From Chitinophaga nivalis (GTDB taxonomy: Bacteria; Bacteroidota; Bacteroidia; Chitinophagales; Chitinophagaceae), in NCBI RefSeq assembly GCF_025989125.1, contig NZ_JAPDNR010000001.1, forward strand, positions 3,578,301 to 3,642,300: a DNA stretch of 64,000 bases. The letters are read 5' to 3'. Both the position numbers and the translations under genes were made by a program. The notes under the pieces are model-generated. The model saw only the letters and a list, made by a program, of their open reading frames with translations, did not search any database and was not told where the DNA came from. This document shows positions 42,853 through 52,126 of this stretch, piece by piece. Numbering within the stretch: the first letter of the stretch is position 1; every line of letters begins with the position of its first letter.

Positions 42853-43983
42853 ATGCATCTAAGAAATTACAAGCGGACCTTTTATGCAGCAGGACTGGTA
42901 TTATGTGTTGCCTGTGGAAACAGCAAAAAACAACAGCAGGCAGCAATGATGGCAGGCAAAATGAAAGCAACGGTAGTGGCAGCAGAAGTCGTTCCCACTT
43001 CCTATACAGTGGTGGAAAAATTTCCGGCTACCCTGATGGCCCAGGATATCGTGCAACTGCGGTCGGATGTTACCGGTTTCCTGGAAGGCATCCGGGTGAA
43101 AGATGGCAGCAGGGTAAGCAAAGGACAAATATTATATGAGATAGATAAGAGCCGTTACTCCGCGGCATACGGACAGGTAGCTGCTACCCAGCAACAGGCA
43201 GAAGCCGACCTGGCCCAGAAACAACGCGACTACGAACGGTATAAAACCCTGCTGGATCACGATGCGATTTCCAAACAAACCGTAGACCAGGCCTATACTG
43301 CCGTACTCACCTCCAAAGCTAATCTGGCAGCCGCCAAAGCTTCGGTAGCCAGAGCCGGTACGGATGTGAACCATGCACTCCTGCGCGCGCCGCTCTCCGG
43401 CAGAATAGGCATCGTGCAAATCAAAGTAGGAGATATCGTAAATGCCGGTCAGACACTGATCAATACCATCGTCAACGAACGGCCCATTTATGCTGATATT
43501 GATATCCCACAGGCACGGCTACCCGAATTTATCCGCATAGAAGGCGGTAAAACGGAGAACCGGTTTTATATACAGTTTGGCAACGGAGAACGCTATGCAG
43601 AAACCGGTAAAATACTGACCATTAATAATATTGTAGATCAGCAAACCGGTACCATCCGGGTAAGGCTGGTGTTTCAGAACCAGGATGAAACATTGAAATC
43701 GGGTATGAGCTGTGTGATTATCATGCAGTATGCCACACCTGCCACCCAGCTGGCTATTCCGGCAAAAGCCATTATCCAGAACCTCTCTGAAACCAGCGTT
43801 TATACGTTAACGAAAGACAATGTGGTAAAACCCGCAGATATTGTGCCCGGCGCAGTAACGGATACCATGCTGCTGATTACCAGCGGCCTCAAGGCAGGAG
43901 ATAGGGTAGTAGTGGATGGCATTCAGAAGATTAAACCAGGAGATACGGTGAATGTGGCAGGAGCTGCCGCAGGCAAACAATAA
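42853..43983 (+). CDS. RND efflux periplasmic adaptor (membrane-fusion lipoprotein)
   Basis: A 376-residue membrane-fusion protein that links the RND pump to the TolC channel. The signal peptide ends in a lipobox (LVLCVACG), so it is probably anchored to the inner membrane by a lipid. Next come the barrel-sandwich segment (LRSDVTGFLEGIRVKDGSRVSKGQILYEID), a coiled-coil hairpin rich in Ala/Gln (QVAATQQQAEADLAQKQRDYERYKTLL), LLRAPLSGRIGIVQIKVGDIV, and the C-terminal membrane-proximal domain ending GDRVVVDGIQKIKPGD. It resembles AcrA/MexA. Confidence 0.94.
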   Translation: MHLRNYKRTFYAAGLVLCVACGNSKKQQQAAMMAGKMKATVVAAEVVPTSYTVVEKFPATLMAQDIVQLRSDVTGFLEGIRVKDGSRVSKGQILYEIDKSRYSAAYGQVAATQQQAEADLAQKQRDYERYKTLLDHDAISKQTVDQAYTAVLTSKANLAAAKASVARAGTDVNHALLRAPLSGRIGIVQIKVGDIVNAGQTLINTIVNERPIYADIDIPQARLPEFIRIEGGKTENRFYIQFGNGERYAETGKILTINNIVDQQTGTIRVRLVFQNQDETLKSGMSCVIIMQYATPATQLAIPAKAIIQNLSETSVYTLTKDNVVKPADIVPGAVTDTMLLITSGLKAGDRVVVDGIQKIKPGDTVNVAGAAAGKQ

Positions 43984-44004
43984 ATCCTTAATCGTTAGCA
44001 CAGT

Positions 44005-47000
44005 ATGATCTCAAAAACATTTATAGAGCGCAAGAATACCACGATCGTTATTGCCATCATCATTGTGATTGTAGGGCTCATCTGTATGTTTAACCTGCCC
44101 ATTGCACAATTGCCTGATATTGCACCACCGGTAACAGACGTGAGGGCCAACTATGTGGGCGCCAACTCCACCACCGTGGAAGAAACCGTGACCACGCCCA
44201 TCGAAAACCAGGTGAATGGTACCCCCGGCGCCATGTATATACAATCCGTAAGTGCCAATGACGGGTCCATGAGTATTACAGTCACCTTCAAACTGGGCAC
44301 CAATCCGGATATTGCTACTCTGGATGTACAAAACCGGGTGAGCCTCGCGTTGCCCAGTACGCCCGATGAAGTTCGTCGTGTGGGCGTTACCGTTAAGAAG
44401 CGTTCCAATGATATGCTGATGGTAATTGCGCTGAATTCTCCCCAGGGAAAACATACCCGGGAATTTCTCGACAACTACCTGAACATCTACCTGAAACCGG
44501 AACTGGCACGTTTACCAGGCGTAGGGGATGTAACCGCTTTTTCACAGGATTACAGCATGCGTATCTGGCTGAATCCCGATAAAATGGCTGCCCTGGGATT
44601 AACGGCCGGAGACATTGCCCGGGCTATTTCAGAACAGAACCAACAGGTACCTGCCGGTAGCATCGGCGCACCGCCGATGTCCAATTCGCAGGCCTTTGAA
44701 TATACCGTGAGTGTGAGAGGACGACTGGCTACCTCAGAAGAATTTGGCAACATTGTAGTGGCCAACAAACCCGGCTCCGGCCTGGTACGTTTGAGAGATG
44801 TAGCCCGTATTAATCTGGGATCTTTTACCTACGCCATTGAAGCCAAGGCAGATGGTAAAACAGGGAGTGGAATGGCCATTTACCTGGCGCCCGGCGCCAA
44901 CGCACTGGATGTAAACGACCGCGTGATTGCCCGCCTGGCAGAACTATCCAAATCATTTCCGGAAGATGTCAACTGGCTGGTGCCTTTTGAAACCACCTCT
45001 TTTGTGAAAATTTCCATCAATGAAGTAATCCATACTTTCCTGGAAGCACTGGCACTGGTGGTAGTGGTGGTATTTATATTCCTGCAGAACTGGCGCGCTA
45101 CCCTGATTCCCATCCTCGTTATTCCTATCTCCCTGATCGGTACTTTTATCTTCTTCCAGTTACTGGGATTCTCCATCAATACCCTGACCCTCTTCGGTTT
45201 TGTACTGGCCATCGGTATTGTGGTGGATGATGCGATTGTGGTAGTAGAGGCGGTGCAGCATCACATCGATGAAAACCTGATGTCGCCGCGCGACGCTACC
45301 TATAAAGCCATGTCGGAGGTACAGGCCCCGGTAATTGCCATCGCCCTGATTCTGGCTGCTGTATTTGTGCCTGTGGCATTTATCCCGGGTGTAAGTGGCC
45401 GCCTGTATCAGCAGTTTGCCTTAACCATTGCCTTTTCGGTGTTGCTGTCTGCATTCCTGGCACTAACGTTTACGCCTGCACTCACCGCCATCTTGTTAAA
45501 GCCGGCACATCTCACCCAAAAATCACATGGCCTCAATAAACTCTTTTTTAAATTCAACGAATGGTTTGCAAGGGTCACCAACCGGTATGGCAAAGGCGTC
45601 ATGTTTTCCATCCGCCAGACGCCGATTGTATTGATAATACTGGGTATCCTCTTTGCCGCCGCCTTTTATTTATTTAAGAAAACACCTACTACTTTTGTGC
45701 CCCAGGAAGATATGGGCGCACTCTATATTGCCCTGGAATTACCGGAGGCTTCTTCTACGGAAAGAACGAAGGAGGTGGTGCGGCAGGTCAGCGATATTCT
45801 GCTGAAAGACAGCGCCGTGATACATTTCTTTGGCATCACGGGGATCAACTTTGTGGCCAATGCCACCAAACCTAACTCCGGAACCTTTTTTGTGAGCCTC
45901 AAACCCTGGGACGAACGATATGCCCACGGTGATGATATGAACAAAGTACTGGGACGTATTCAGGGCGCGGTGAGCCGTATCATCGGGGCCAATATTATCT
46001 GTATTCCATCGCCTACCTTGCGGGGGCTGGGTACTTCCGGCGGGTTCTCCTTTATCCTGGAGCAAAAAAGTAATCCCGATATCAAACAGTTTATGCAGGT
46101 AATGGGACAGTTCCTGATGGCCGCCAATCAGCGGCCGGAGATTGCCCGTGCCTACGCTTTCTTCAGCGCCAATACGCCGCAGTTTAATGTGGAGGTAGAC
46201 AGGGATAAATGTAAACAGCTGGGTGTAGCCGTCAGCGATGTGTTTAATGCCCTGCAGACTTTCCTGGGCGGACTTTATGTCAACGACTTTACAAAGTTCA
46301 GTCGCAGCTTCCGGGTGGTATTGCAGGCCGATTCGTTGTACCGGACGAGTATCGATAACCTGAACACCTATTACGTCAGAAATGCCAATGGGGAAATGGT
46401 GCCGCTCAGTGCACTCATTACCTCGCAGAAATCTGCCGGCGCCCCGGTAATCAATCACTTCAACCTGTACCGCTCCGTGGAAATAGACGGCGACAGTAAA
46501 GCCGGTTACAGTAGTGGTGATGCCATCGAAGCCCTCAAGGAAGTGGCGGCGCAGACCTTACCGGATAACTTCGGGTATGAGTGGGCCAACGTATCCTTGC
46601 AGGAAATTGAAGCGGGTAATAAAAGTGTGCTGATCTTCGGACTGTCGATCCTGTTTGTATTTCTCCTGCTCACCGCCTTGTACGAAAGCTGGTCGGTGCC
46701 GTTCTCCGTATTGCTGGCGGTGCCTATTGCGTTGTTTGGTTCCATTGTGGCGTTGGTACTAACGAAACAGGCCAACAGTGTGTACTCTCAGATTGGATTG
46801 ATTACACTCATCGGGCTGGCCGCCAAAAATGCGATTCTTATTGTGGAGTTCTGTAAAGAGCGGGTAGATAAAGGTATGCCTTTGCTGGAAGCTACACTGG
46901 AAGCAGTAAAACTGCGTTTCCGGCCAATTCTCATGACTTCATTCGCTTTCATTCTCGGGGTGGTGCCGCTGTGCCTGGCAAAAGGTGCGGGTGCGGCTTC

Positions 47001-47178
47001 CCGGGTAAATATAGGCTTCACCGTAGTAGGCGGGATGCTGGCAGCTACCGTACTGGCGATATTCAGTGTGCCGGTGTTGTATGTACTCATTACCCGGCTC
47101 GCCTATGGTAAAAAGAAACTGGCCGACCTGGAGGCACATGGCAGTGAACAGAAACGTCCGCAGGGTCTCGGAGAATAA
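44005..47178 (+). CDS. RND efflux transporter (HAE1/AcrB family)
   Basis: A proton-driven inner-membrane pump of 1057 residues, full length for the HAE1 group. It has 12 transmembrane helices and two large periplasmic loops. Helix 4 contains the proton-relay aspartates in GIVVDDAIVVVEAVQ. The family motifs NLPIAQLPDIAPPVTDVRANYVGA and AAKNAILIVEFCKERVDKG, and the repeated LLLTALYESWSVPFSVLLAVP, are clear. It extrudes hydrophobic drugs, dyes or detergents, most likely with the two upstream partners. No regulator lies beside it. Substrate range cannot be predicted. Confidence 0.96.
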   Translation: MISKTFIERKNTTIVIAIIIVIVGLICMFNLPIAQLPDIAPPVTDVRANYVGANSTTVEETVTTPIENQVNGTPGAMYIQSVSANDGSMSITVTFKLGTNPDIATLDVQNRVSLALPSTPDEVRRVGVTVKKRSNDMLMVIALNSPQGKHTREFLDNYLNIYLKPELARLPGVGDVTAFSQDYSMRIWLNPDKMAALGLTAGDIARAISEQNQQVPAGSIGAPPMSNSQAFEYTVSVRGRLATSEEFGNIVVANKPGSGLVRLRDVARINLGSFTYAIEAKADGKTGSGMAIYLAPGANALDVNDRVIARLAELSKSFPEDVNWLVPFETTSFVKISINEVIHTFLEALALVVVVVFIFLQNWRATLIPILVIPISLIGTFIFFQLLGFSINTLTLFGFVLAIGIVVDDAIVVVEAVQHHIDENLMSPRDATYKAMSEVQAPVIAIALILAAVFVPVAFIPGVSGRLYQQFALTIAFSVLLSAFLALTFTPALTAILLKPAHLTQKSHGLNKLFFKFNEWFARVTNRYGKGVMFSIRQTPIVLIILGILFAAAFYLFKKTPTTFVPQEDMGALYIALELPEASSTERTKEVVRQVSDILLKDSAVIHFFGITGINFVANATKPNSGTFFVSLKPWDERYAHGDDMNKVLGRIQGAVSRIIGANIICIPSPTLRGLGTSGGFSFILEQKSNPDIKQFMQVMGQFLMAANQRPEIARAYAFFSANTPQFNVEVDRDKCKQLGVAVSDVFNALQTFLGGLYVNDFTKFSRSFRVVLQADSLYRTSIDNLNTYYVRNANGEMVPLSALITSQKSAGAPVINHFNLYRSVEIDGDSKAGYSSGDAIEALKEVAAQTLPDNFGYEWANVSLQEIEAGNKSVLIFGLSILFVFLLLTALYESWSVPFSVLLAVPIALFGSIVALVLTKQANSVYSQIGLITLIGLAAKNAILIVEFCKERVDKGMPLLEATLEAVKLRFRPILMTSFAFILGVVPLCLAKGAGAASRVNIGFTVVGGMLAATVLAIFSVPVLYVLITRLAYGKKKLADLEAHGSEQKRPQGLGE

Positions 47179-47192
47179 GTTAACTTCATGGT

Positions 47193-47945
47193 ATGAAAAA
47201 CACGGAACGTTTCAGTAGCCGGGCTGATAATTATGTAAAGTACCGGCCCCATTATCCGGTTGCTATGATCGCCTATCTGGAAAAGACGACCGGTTTATCA
47301 AGAGCATCTATTGTGGCGGATATTGGTGCGGGCACCGGTATGGCTGCCCTGCCTTTCCTGGACAATGGCAATACCGTGTTCGCGGTAGAACCCAATGCAG
47401 CGATGCAGGAAGCGGGAACGGTAGCCATGCAGCGTTATCCGAACTATAAACAAATAACGGGAACGGCAGAACGTACTTCCCTGCCGGATGCGTCTATAGA
47501 CCTGATTATCGCAGGTACCGCTTTTCACTGGTTCGATCAGCAGGCCACCAAAACAGAGTTCCGGCGGATTGCCCGAAAGGGTGCCTATACCGTGCTGATG
47601 TGGAATGTACGCCGGTCTGAACTGCCCTTCGAAAAAGCCTATGAGCAGTTGTTACATCAGTATGGCAATAACTATAAAGGTATGCAGCACAGAAACGTAG
47701 GTACGTTGGAGTTAGCCTCGTTTTTTGCGCCACATGAAATGTTGCAGCATACTATCCAGAATGTACAGACGTTTGATTTCGCCGGACTGAAAGGCCGGTT
47801 GTTATCTTCTTCCTATGTGCCGGAAGCTGGTGAACCGGCACATGCGCCGATGATGAAAGGTTTGCAGGAATTGTTTGAGCAATACCAGGCCAACGGTACG
47901 GTACAGTTTCATTATGAAACACAGTTGTATACCGGCCGTGTCTGA
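47193..47945 (+). CDS. SAM-dependent methyltransferase (class I, type 11 like)
   Basis: A 250-residue protein with a Rossmann methyltransferase fold: motif I VADIGAGTGMAALPFL, then VFAVEPNAAMQ (post I), TAERTSLPDASIDLIIAGTAFHWFD (motifs II/III). The N-terminus RFSSRADNYVKYRPHYP is common in UbiE/COQ5-like family proteins of unknown substrate. It begins 14 bases after the RND gene, so it may be expressed with the pump. No substrate can be named. Confidence 0.88.
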   Translation: MKNTERFSSRADNYVKYRPHYPVAMIAYLEKTTGLSRASIVADIGAGTGMAALPFLDNGNTVFAVEPNAAMQEAGTVAMQRYPNYKQITGTAERTSLPDASIDLIIAGTAFHWFDQQATKTEFRRIARKGAYTVLMWNVRRSELPFEKAYEQLLHQYGNNYKGMQHRNVGTLELASFFAPHEMLQHTIQNVQTFDFAGLKGRLLSSSYVPEAGEPAHAPMMKGLQELFEQYQANGTVQFHYETQLYTGRV

Positions 47946-47950
47946 AAATT

Positions 47951-48018
47951 TTTTGCCCGTTTTTCCGGAGATGATTACAGGTATTTTCCTGTTGTCTGTT
48001 CCGAAAAAACGGGCAAAA
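47951..48018. terminator. Two-way terminator between methyltransferase and YdiJ-type genes
   Basis: Arms 47951-47969 and 48000-48018 pair 18 of 19, with A/T-rich outer ends giving T-runs on both strands. A 30-base loop contains a second small hairpin (acagg/cctgt). It sits just 6 bases past the methyltransferase stop. Confidence 0.85.
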
Positions 48019-48039
48019 TATATGCGTGAGCTACCTGGT

Positions 48040-50967
48040 TTATGCCAGGCTGTTATATAAGATCTCAATCGGATGCAGGGCTTTTACGCCGGTACCATCC
48101 TTTACCTGATGCCGGCAGCTCGTACCGGGAGCTGCTATCAGGGTATCTGCCGGTGCATTGCGTACCGCCGGGAACAATACCATTTCACCGATTTGCATAC
48201 TCAGGTCATAGTGTTCTTTTTCATACCCGAAAGAGCCGGCCATTCCGCAGCAGCCGGAAGGAATCACTTCTACGGTATAGTGTTGTGGCAGCGACAGCAT
48301 TTTTTTACTGTGCAATGCAGAAGACAATGCCTTTTGCTGACAGTGGCCATGCAGTTTAATATGCTGCGGCTGACTGGTAAACTGGGCCGCGGTGATATGT
48401 CCTTTATCGGCTTCTTTGGCCAGGAATTCATCTATCAGGTATACGTGCCGGGCCAGGTCTTTGGCCTGCTGCCGTAACCCTTCTCTTACCAGGTCCGGAT
48501 ACTCGTCCCGGAAGCTCAGGATAGCAGAAGGTTCTACTCCCAGCAGAGGAATATTTTCGTTTATAACGGTACTGAATATACGAACATTCTGTTCGGCAAT
48601 TTCACGTGCCTTACGCAACAGTCCCTTGGACATATACGCGCGGGCGCTTTCCGGGTGAGCGGTCATCTTTACATCATACCCCAGGCGGTGCAGCAGCTGT
48701 ACCGCTTTAATGCCGATCTGGGTATCATTGTAATTGGTAAACTCATCACAGAAAAGATATACCGGCTGTTTTCCTTTAGGTCCCTTCATTTCTTTAGGCC
48801 ATTTTTCGTAGAACCATTTCCGTAAGGTAATGGTATGCATACCAGGCAGGGAACGTTTGGGGGCAAAGCCCGACATTTTACGAATGAAACCACCGGTGAC
48901 GCGGTTGTTGATCAGGCCATTGTATACACCTGGCAGGAAAGCCGCCAGGGCCGACAGTTTGGAGAAATTACCAATCAGCCGTGACCGCAGCGGTACGCCG
49001 TTGGCATCGTAATAATGTTGCAGGAACTCCATTTTCATCTTAGCCATGTCCACATTGGAAGGACATTCCGACTTACAACCCTTGCAGGCCAGACAAAGGT
49101 CCAGTACCTCATAGATTTCCTGGTGATCGAAGCGGTTTTCTTTGGTGGAATGGGTCAGAAACTCCCGCAGGATGTTGGCCCGGGCCCGGGTCGTATCTTT
49201 TTCATTACGGGTAGCCATGTAGCTGGGGCACATGGTACCGCCGCTCAGCTGTGTTTTGCGGCAGTCGCCGGAACCGTTGCATTGTTCCGCATGCTGCAAC
49301 ATGGTTTGCTCCGGGAAATGAAAAATAGTGTTGAGGGCCGGGGTTTTCTGTCCGGGTGTATACCGCAGCATACTGTTCATAGACGGGGTGTCTACGATTT
49401 TGTTGGGATTGAAAATATTTTCCGGGTCCCAGGTATATTTGATCTGCCGCAGCAGTTCATAGTTCTTTTCACCTACCATCTGGCGGATGAACTCTCCGCG
49501 TAACCTGCCATCGCCATGTTCACCGCTGAGGGAGCCATGGTATTTTTTTACCAGCGTGGCAATTTCTTCCGCGATTTTGCGGAACAACAGGTTGCCGGCT
49601 TCTGTTTTCAGGTTGATGATCGGACGCAGATGTATTTCACCACTGCCGGCATGTGCGTAATGCACCGCATACAGGTTATACTGTTTCAGGATATCGTTGA
49701 AATCGCGGATAAATGCCGGGAGGTCTTCTACCGCTACAGCAGTATCTTCAATCACGGGTACTGCCTTCTCATCACCGGGCAGGTTACTGAGCAATCCCAG
49801 TCCGGCTTTACGCAGGGCCCATATTTTTTTGGTGTCGTCGCCAAAGAGCAGGGGGAAGTGATACCCCAGCCCGGCTGCCCGCAGGGTAGTTTCCAGCCGG
49901 CCGGCTATTTCCCGGATCTCATCGCGGGTCTCGCGACAAAACTCTACCACCAGGATCGCGCCGGGATCGCCTTGTACGAAGAAACGGTTTTTGCTTTGTT
50001 CAATATTGTCTTTGGTACATTCCAGGATGTAATGATCGATCAGCTCACTGGCGCTGGGTTTCAGTTCCATGGCCAGGATATTGGCACGGAGCGAGTCGTC
50101 GATAGTAGGGAAGTGGATGCACAGCAGGCCTGTTTCCTTGGGAGGCAGCGGGTCTACATGCAGCTTTATTTCTGTAATAAAAGCCAGGGTACCTTCGGAG
50201 CCGGCAATCAGCTTACAGAAGTTGAATGCCTCCATACCGGCCGTGAAGGGCGCTGTTTCCAGGAGCAGGTCTACCGCATAGCCGGTGTTGCGGCGCGGAA
50301 TACTTTTCTTGGGAAACTCTTTCCGGATCTCATGTTGGTAGCTGTGGTTGCCCAATGCGGTACGGATCTGTTTATAGATGCGTGTTTCCAGGGTATCGGG
50401 GCCTTCGCATTTCTGATGGAAGGCTTCCGTGTCGAGGGTGCCGAAGGTCACTTCTTCGCCGTTGCTCAACAGGGCTTTTACTTCCAGCAGGTGTTCGCGG
50501 GTGCTGCCATATACGACTGAGTTGGAGCCGCAGGAGTTGTTGCCCACCATACCACCTATCATGGCGCGGTTGGCGGTAGAGGTCTCCGGCCCAAAGTACA
50601 GGCCATGTGGTTTGAGGAATAGATTGAGTTCATCCCGGATGACGCCGGGCTGCACCCGTACCCAGTTTTCCTGTGTATTGAGTTCCAGTATATGAGTGAA
50701 CGTACGCGATACGTCGGTAATGATACCATTGCCCACCACCTGACCCGCCAGCGATGTGCCGGCAGTACGGGGAATGAGCGACGTTTTATGGTCACACGCG
50801 AAGCGAATCAGTCTTTTCAGGTCACCCACATGTTGCGGGATCGCTACTGCCAGCGGCATTTCACGGTATGCCGACGCATCGGTGGCATAAAGTGTTCGCA
50901 TGGTGTCATCTGTATAAAGCGTGCCTTCCAGTTCCTGGGCCAATTGCTCTAGCTTGTCGCGCATCAT
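48040..50967 (-). CDS. FAD-linked oxidase with Fe-S/CCG C-terminal half (YdiJ type)
   Basis: A 975-residue fusion of a GlcD-like FAD dehydrogenase and an Fe-S heterodisulfide-reductase-like half. The N-terminal PCMH domain carries PRTAGTSLAGQVVG and MVGNNSCGSNSVVYG, then the FAD-oxidase C domain with HYAHAGSGEIHLRP and LSGEHGDGRLR. A ferredoxin-type motif LACKGCKSECPSNVDM follows, and the CCG domain has LHGHCQQKAL and GCCGMAGSFGYEKEHYD. E. coli YdiJ with this layout oxidises D-2-hydroxyglutarate; D-lactate is the main alternative. A minus-strand TAATTTCG box (50989-50996) is 21 bases before the ATG. Confidence 0.92.
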   Translation of the reverse strand: MMRDKLEQLAQELEGTLYTDDTMRTLYATDASAYREMPLAVAIPQHVGDLKRLIRFACDHKTSLIPRTAGTSLAGQVVGNGIITDVSRTFTHILELNTQENWVRVQPGVIRDELNLFLKPHGLYFGPETSTANRAMIGGMVGNNSCGSNSVVYGSTREHLLEVKALLSNGEEVTFGTLDTEAFHQKCEGPDTLETRIYKQIRTALGNHSYQHEIRKEFPKKSIPRRNTGYAVDLLLETAPFTAGMEAFNFCKLIAGSEGTLAFITEIKLHVDPLPPKETGLLCIHFPTIDDSLRANILAMELKPSASELIDHYILECTKDNIEQSKNRFFVQGDPGAILVVEFCRETRDEIREIAGRLETTLRAAGLGYHFPLLFGDDTKKIWALRKAGLGLLSNLPGDEKAVPVIEDTAVAVEDLPAFIRDFNDILKQYNLYAVHYAHAGSGEIHLRPIINLKTEAGNLLFRKIAEEIATLVKKYHGSLSGEHGDGRLRGEFIRQMVGEKNYELLRQIKYTWDPENIFNPNKIVDTPSMNSMLRYTPGQKTPALNTIFHFPEQTMLQHAEQCNGSGDCRKTQLSGGTMCPSYMATRNEKDTTRARANILREFLTHSTKENRFDHQEIYEVLDLCLACKGCKSECPSNVDMAKMKMEFLQHYYDANGVPLRSRLIGNFSKLSALAAFLPGVYNGLINNRVTGGFIRKMSGFAPKRSLPGMHTITLRKWFYEKWPKEMKGPKGKQPVYLFCDEFTNYNDTQIGIKAVQLLHRLGYDVKMTAHPESARAYMSKGLLRKAREIAEQNVRIFSTVINENIPLLGVEPSAILSFRDEYPDLVREGLRQQAKDLARHVYLIDEFLAKEADKGHITAAQFTSQPQHIKLHGHCQQKALSSALHSKKMLSLPQHYTVEVIPSGCCGMAGSFGYEKEHYDLSMQIGEMVLFPAVRNAPADTLIAAPGTSCRHQVKDGTGVKALHPIEILYNSLA

Positions 50968-50988
50968 GTATTACCGGTTTTGAGAAGG

Positions 50989-50996
50989 CGAAATTA
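50989..50996 (-). promoter_or_regulatory. Candidate -7 box for the YdiJ-type gene
   Basis: Reads TAATTTCG on the minus strand, fitting TAnnTTCG, and lies 21 bases before the start codon. No convincing -33 box was found. Confidence 0.35.
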
Positions 50997-51048
50997 ATAT
51001 TTCAGACTGTTTTTTTTATGCCTTGTAATGGAATCGTCAAAAAAAGCG

Positions 51049-51942
51049 TCATGATTTTACAAATTGCGGCTTTTTTATCTGCAAACCACAAACCTTGTCC
51101 AGCCGGTCTGCCAGGTAAAGTGCGAGGTCCGGAGAAAGGGCTTCATCATGCATATGCATAAAAAAATAAACTTCTTTTAAGCCGTTATCCAGCCAGTAAC
51201 GGATACGATTGGCCCAGTCGTCGATACGGGTATAGTCACTGGGATGTAAACTGTTGCCCACAAAACGGATAAATATTTTGGGAATGGTGAGGTGCATGTG
51301 GGCACAATCTCTTCTGCCGGCGGTGTCGGTAATGACGGCGCCTATCTTCAGCTGTTGCAGTGTTTCAAAGAATTCCTGGCGGATGGCTTCATCTGCAAAC
51401 CATTGCGGATGCCGTACTTCTACAAAAAACTGGAGGTCTGCCGGCAGCGTGGCCAGGTATTCGTATAGGTTTGCCCGTTTGGCCGGTGAGTAGCGGTCGC
51501 TCAGCTGCAGGAAGATAGGCCCCAGGTGCGGACCGAATGCCAGTACGCCTTCCAGGAAGGCGGTGGTCAGGTCGCCGGCACTTATCAGATTGCTGTAATG
51601 ACTGATCCGTTGTGGTACTTTAGGACAAAACCGGAAGGTCATACCGGCGGCACGGGCATCCCAGCCGGCAATGGTATCCGGACCATAAATCTGGTAATGG
51701 GTGGCGTTGAGTTCTATGCTGTTGAAATGATGTACGTATTCATCCAGGAAAGCCTTTTCTTTGGTGCCCGGAGGATATATCTTACCAATCCATTCCTTGC
51801 GCCCCCACTTGGCGCATCCCATAAAGGCGAGTGATTTTTTCAACCGTTTCTTTTTCAGTACCAGCCGGTTGAACAACGGTTCGGCAGGTAGTTTGAAATC
51901 AATTGTTTCCAGTTCAGCAGGAGTAACGCGGCCAAAGTCCAT
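51049..51942 (-). CDS. DUF72 family protein (YecE-like)
   Basis: A TIM-barrel protein of unknown biochemical role. The frame opens at a GTG (51999), but ATG 51942 (MDFGRVTPAELETIDF) is preferred, giving 297 residues. The upstream GTG coincides with a TATCTTTG box and cannot lie in the mRNA if that box is used. DUF72 hallmarks are AKWGRKEWIGKIYPPGT, HFNSIELNATHY, FCPKVPQRISHY, EVRHPQWF and YFFMHMHDE. The protein is widespread and probably an enzyme, but no reaction is established. Confidence 0.9.
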   Translation of the reverse strand: MDFGRVTPAELETIDFKLPAEPLFNRLVLKKKRLKKSLAFMGCAKWGRKEWIGKIYPPGTKEKAFLDEYVHHFNSIELNATHYQIYGPDTIAGWDARAAGMTFRFCPKVPQRISHYSNLISAGDLTTAFLEGVLAFGPHLGPIFLQLSDRYSPAKRANLYEYLATLPADLQFFVEVRHPQWFADEAIRQEFFETLQQLKIGAVITDTAGRRDCAHMHLTIPKIFIRFVGNSLHPSDYTRIDDWANRIRYWLDNGLKEVYFFMHMHDEALSPDLALYLADRLDKVCGLQIKKPQFVKS

Positions 51943-51998
51943 AAGAGCAGATTTTACATGACAATCCGGCGAAGCGGTAGGAAAGAATAAACTGATCA

Positions 51999-52006
51999 CA
52001 AAGATA
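51999..52006 (-). promoter_or_regulatory. Candidate -7 box TATCTTTG for the DUF72 gene
   Basis: An exact TAnnTTTG match on the minus strand, 56 bases before the preferred start. It is one of the better-placed boxes in the window. Confidence 0.45.
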
Positions 52007-52126
52007 AGAAAACCAGCAGGGGAATAGGGCTGTTTAAAAAAGCAGCAAGCAGGAAATAAAAATGAATAATCCCTTTGATTTGTTATTTTTCCAAGGTAAC
52101 TTAATAAAGATTATCAATTATTTAGC

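Noticed and set aside
45739..46458. Minus-strand open frame of 239 codons
   Set aside because: Antisense to the RND pump; shadow of its codon pattern.
49516..50520. Long plus-strand open frame of 334 codons
   Set aside because: It lies wholly antisense to the well-supported YdiJ-type gene. The translation has no domain and arises from codon bias of the real strand.
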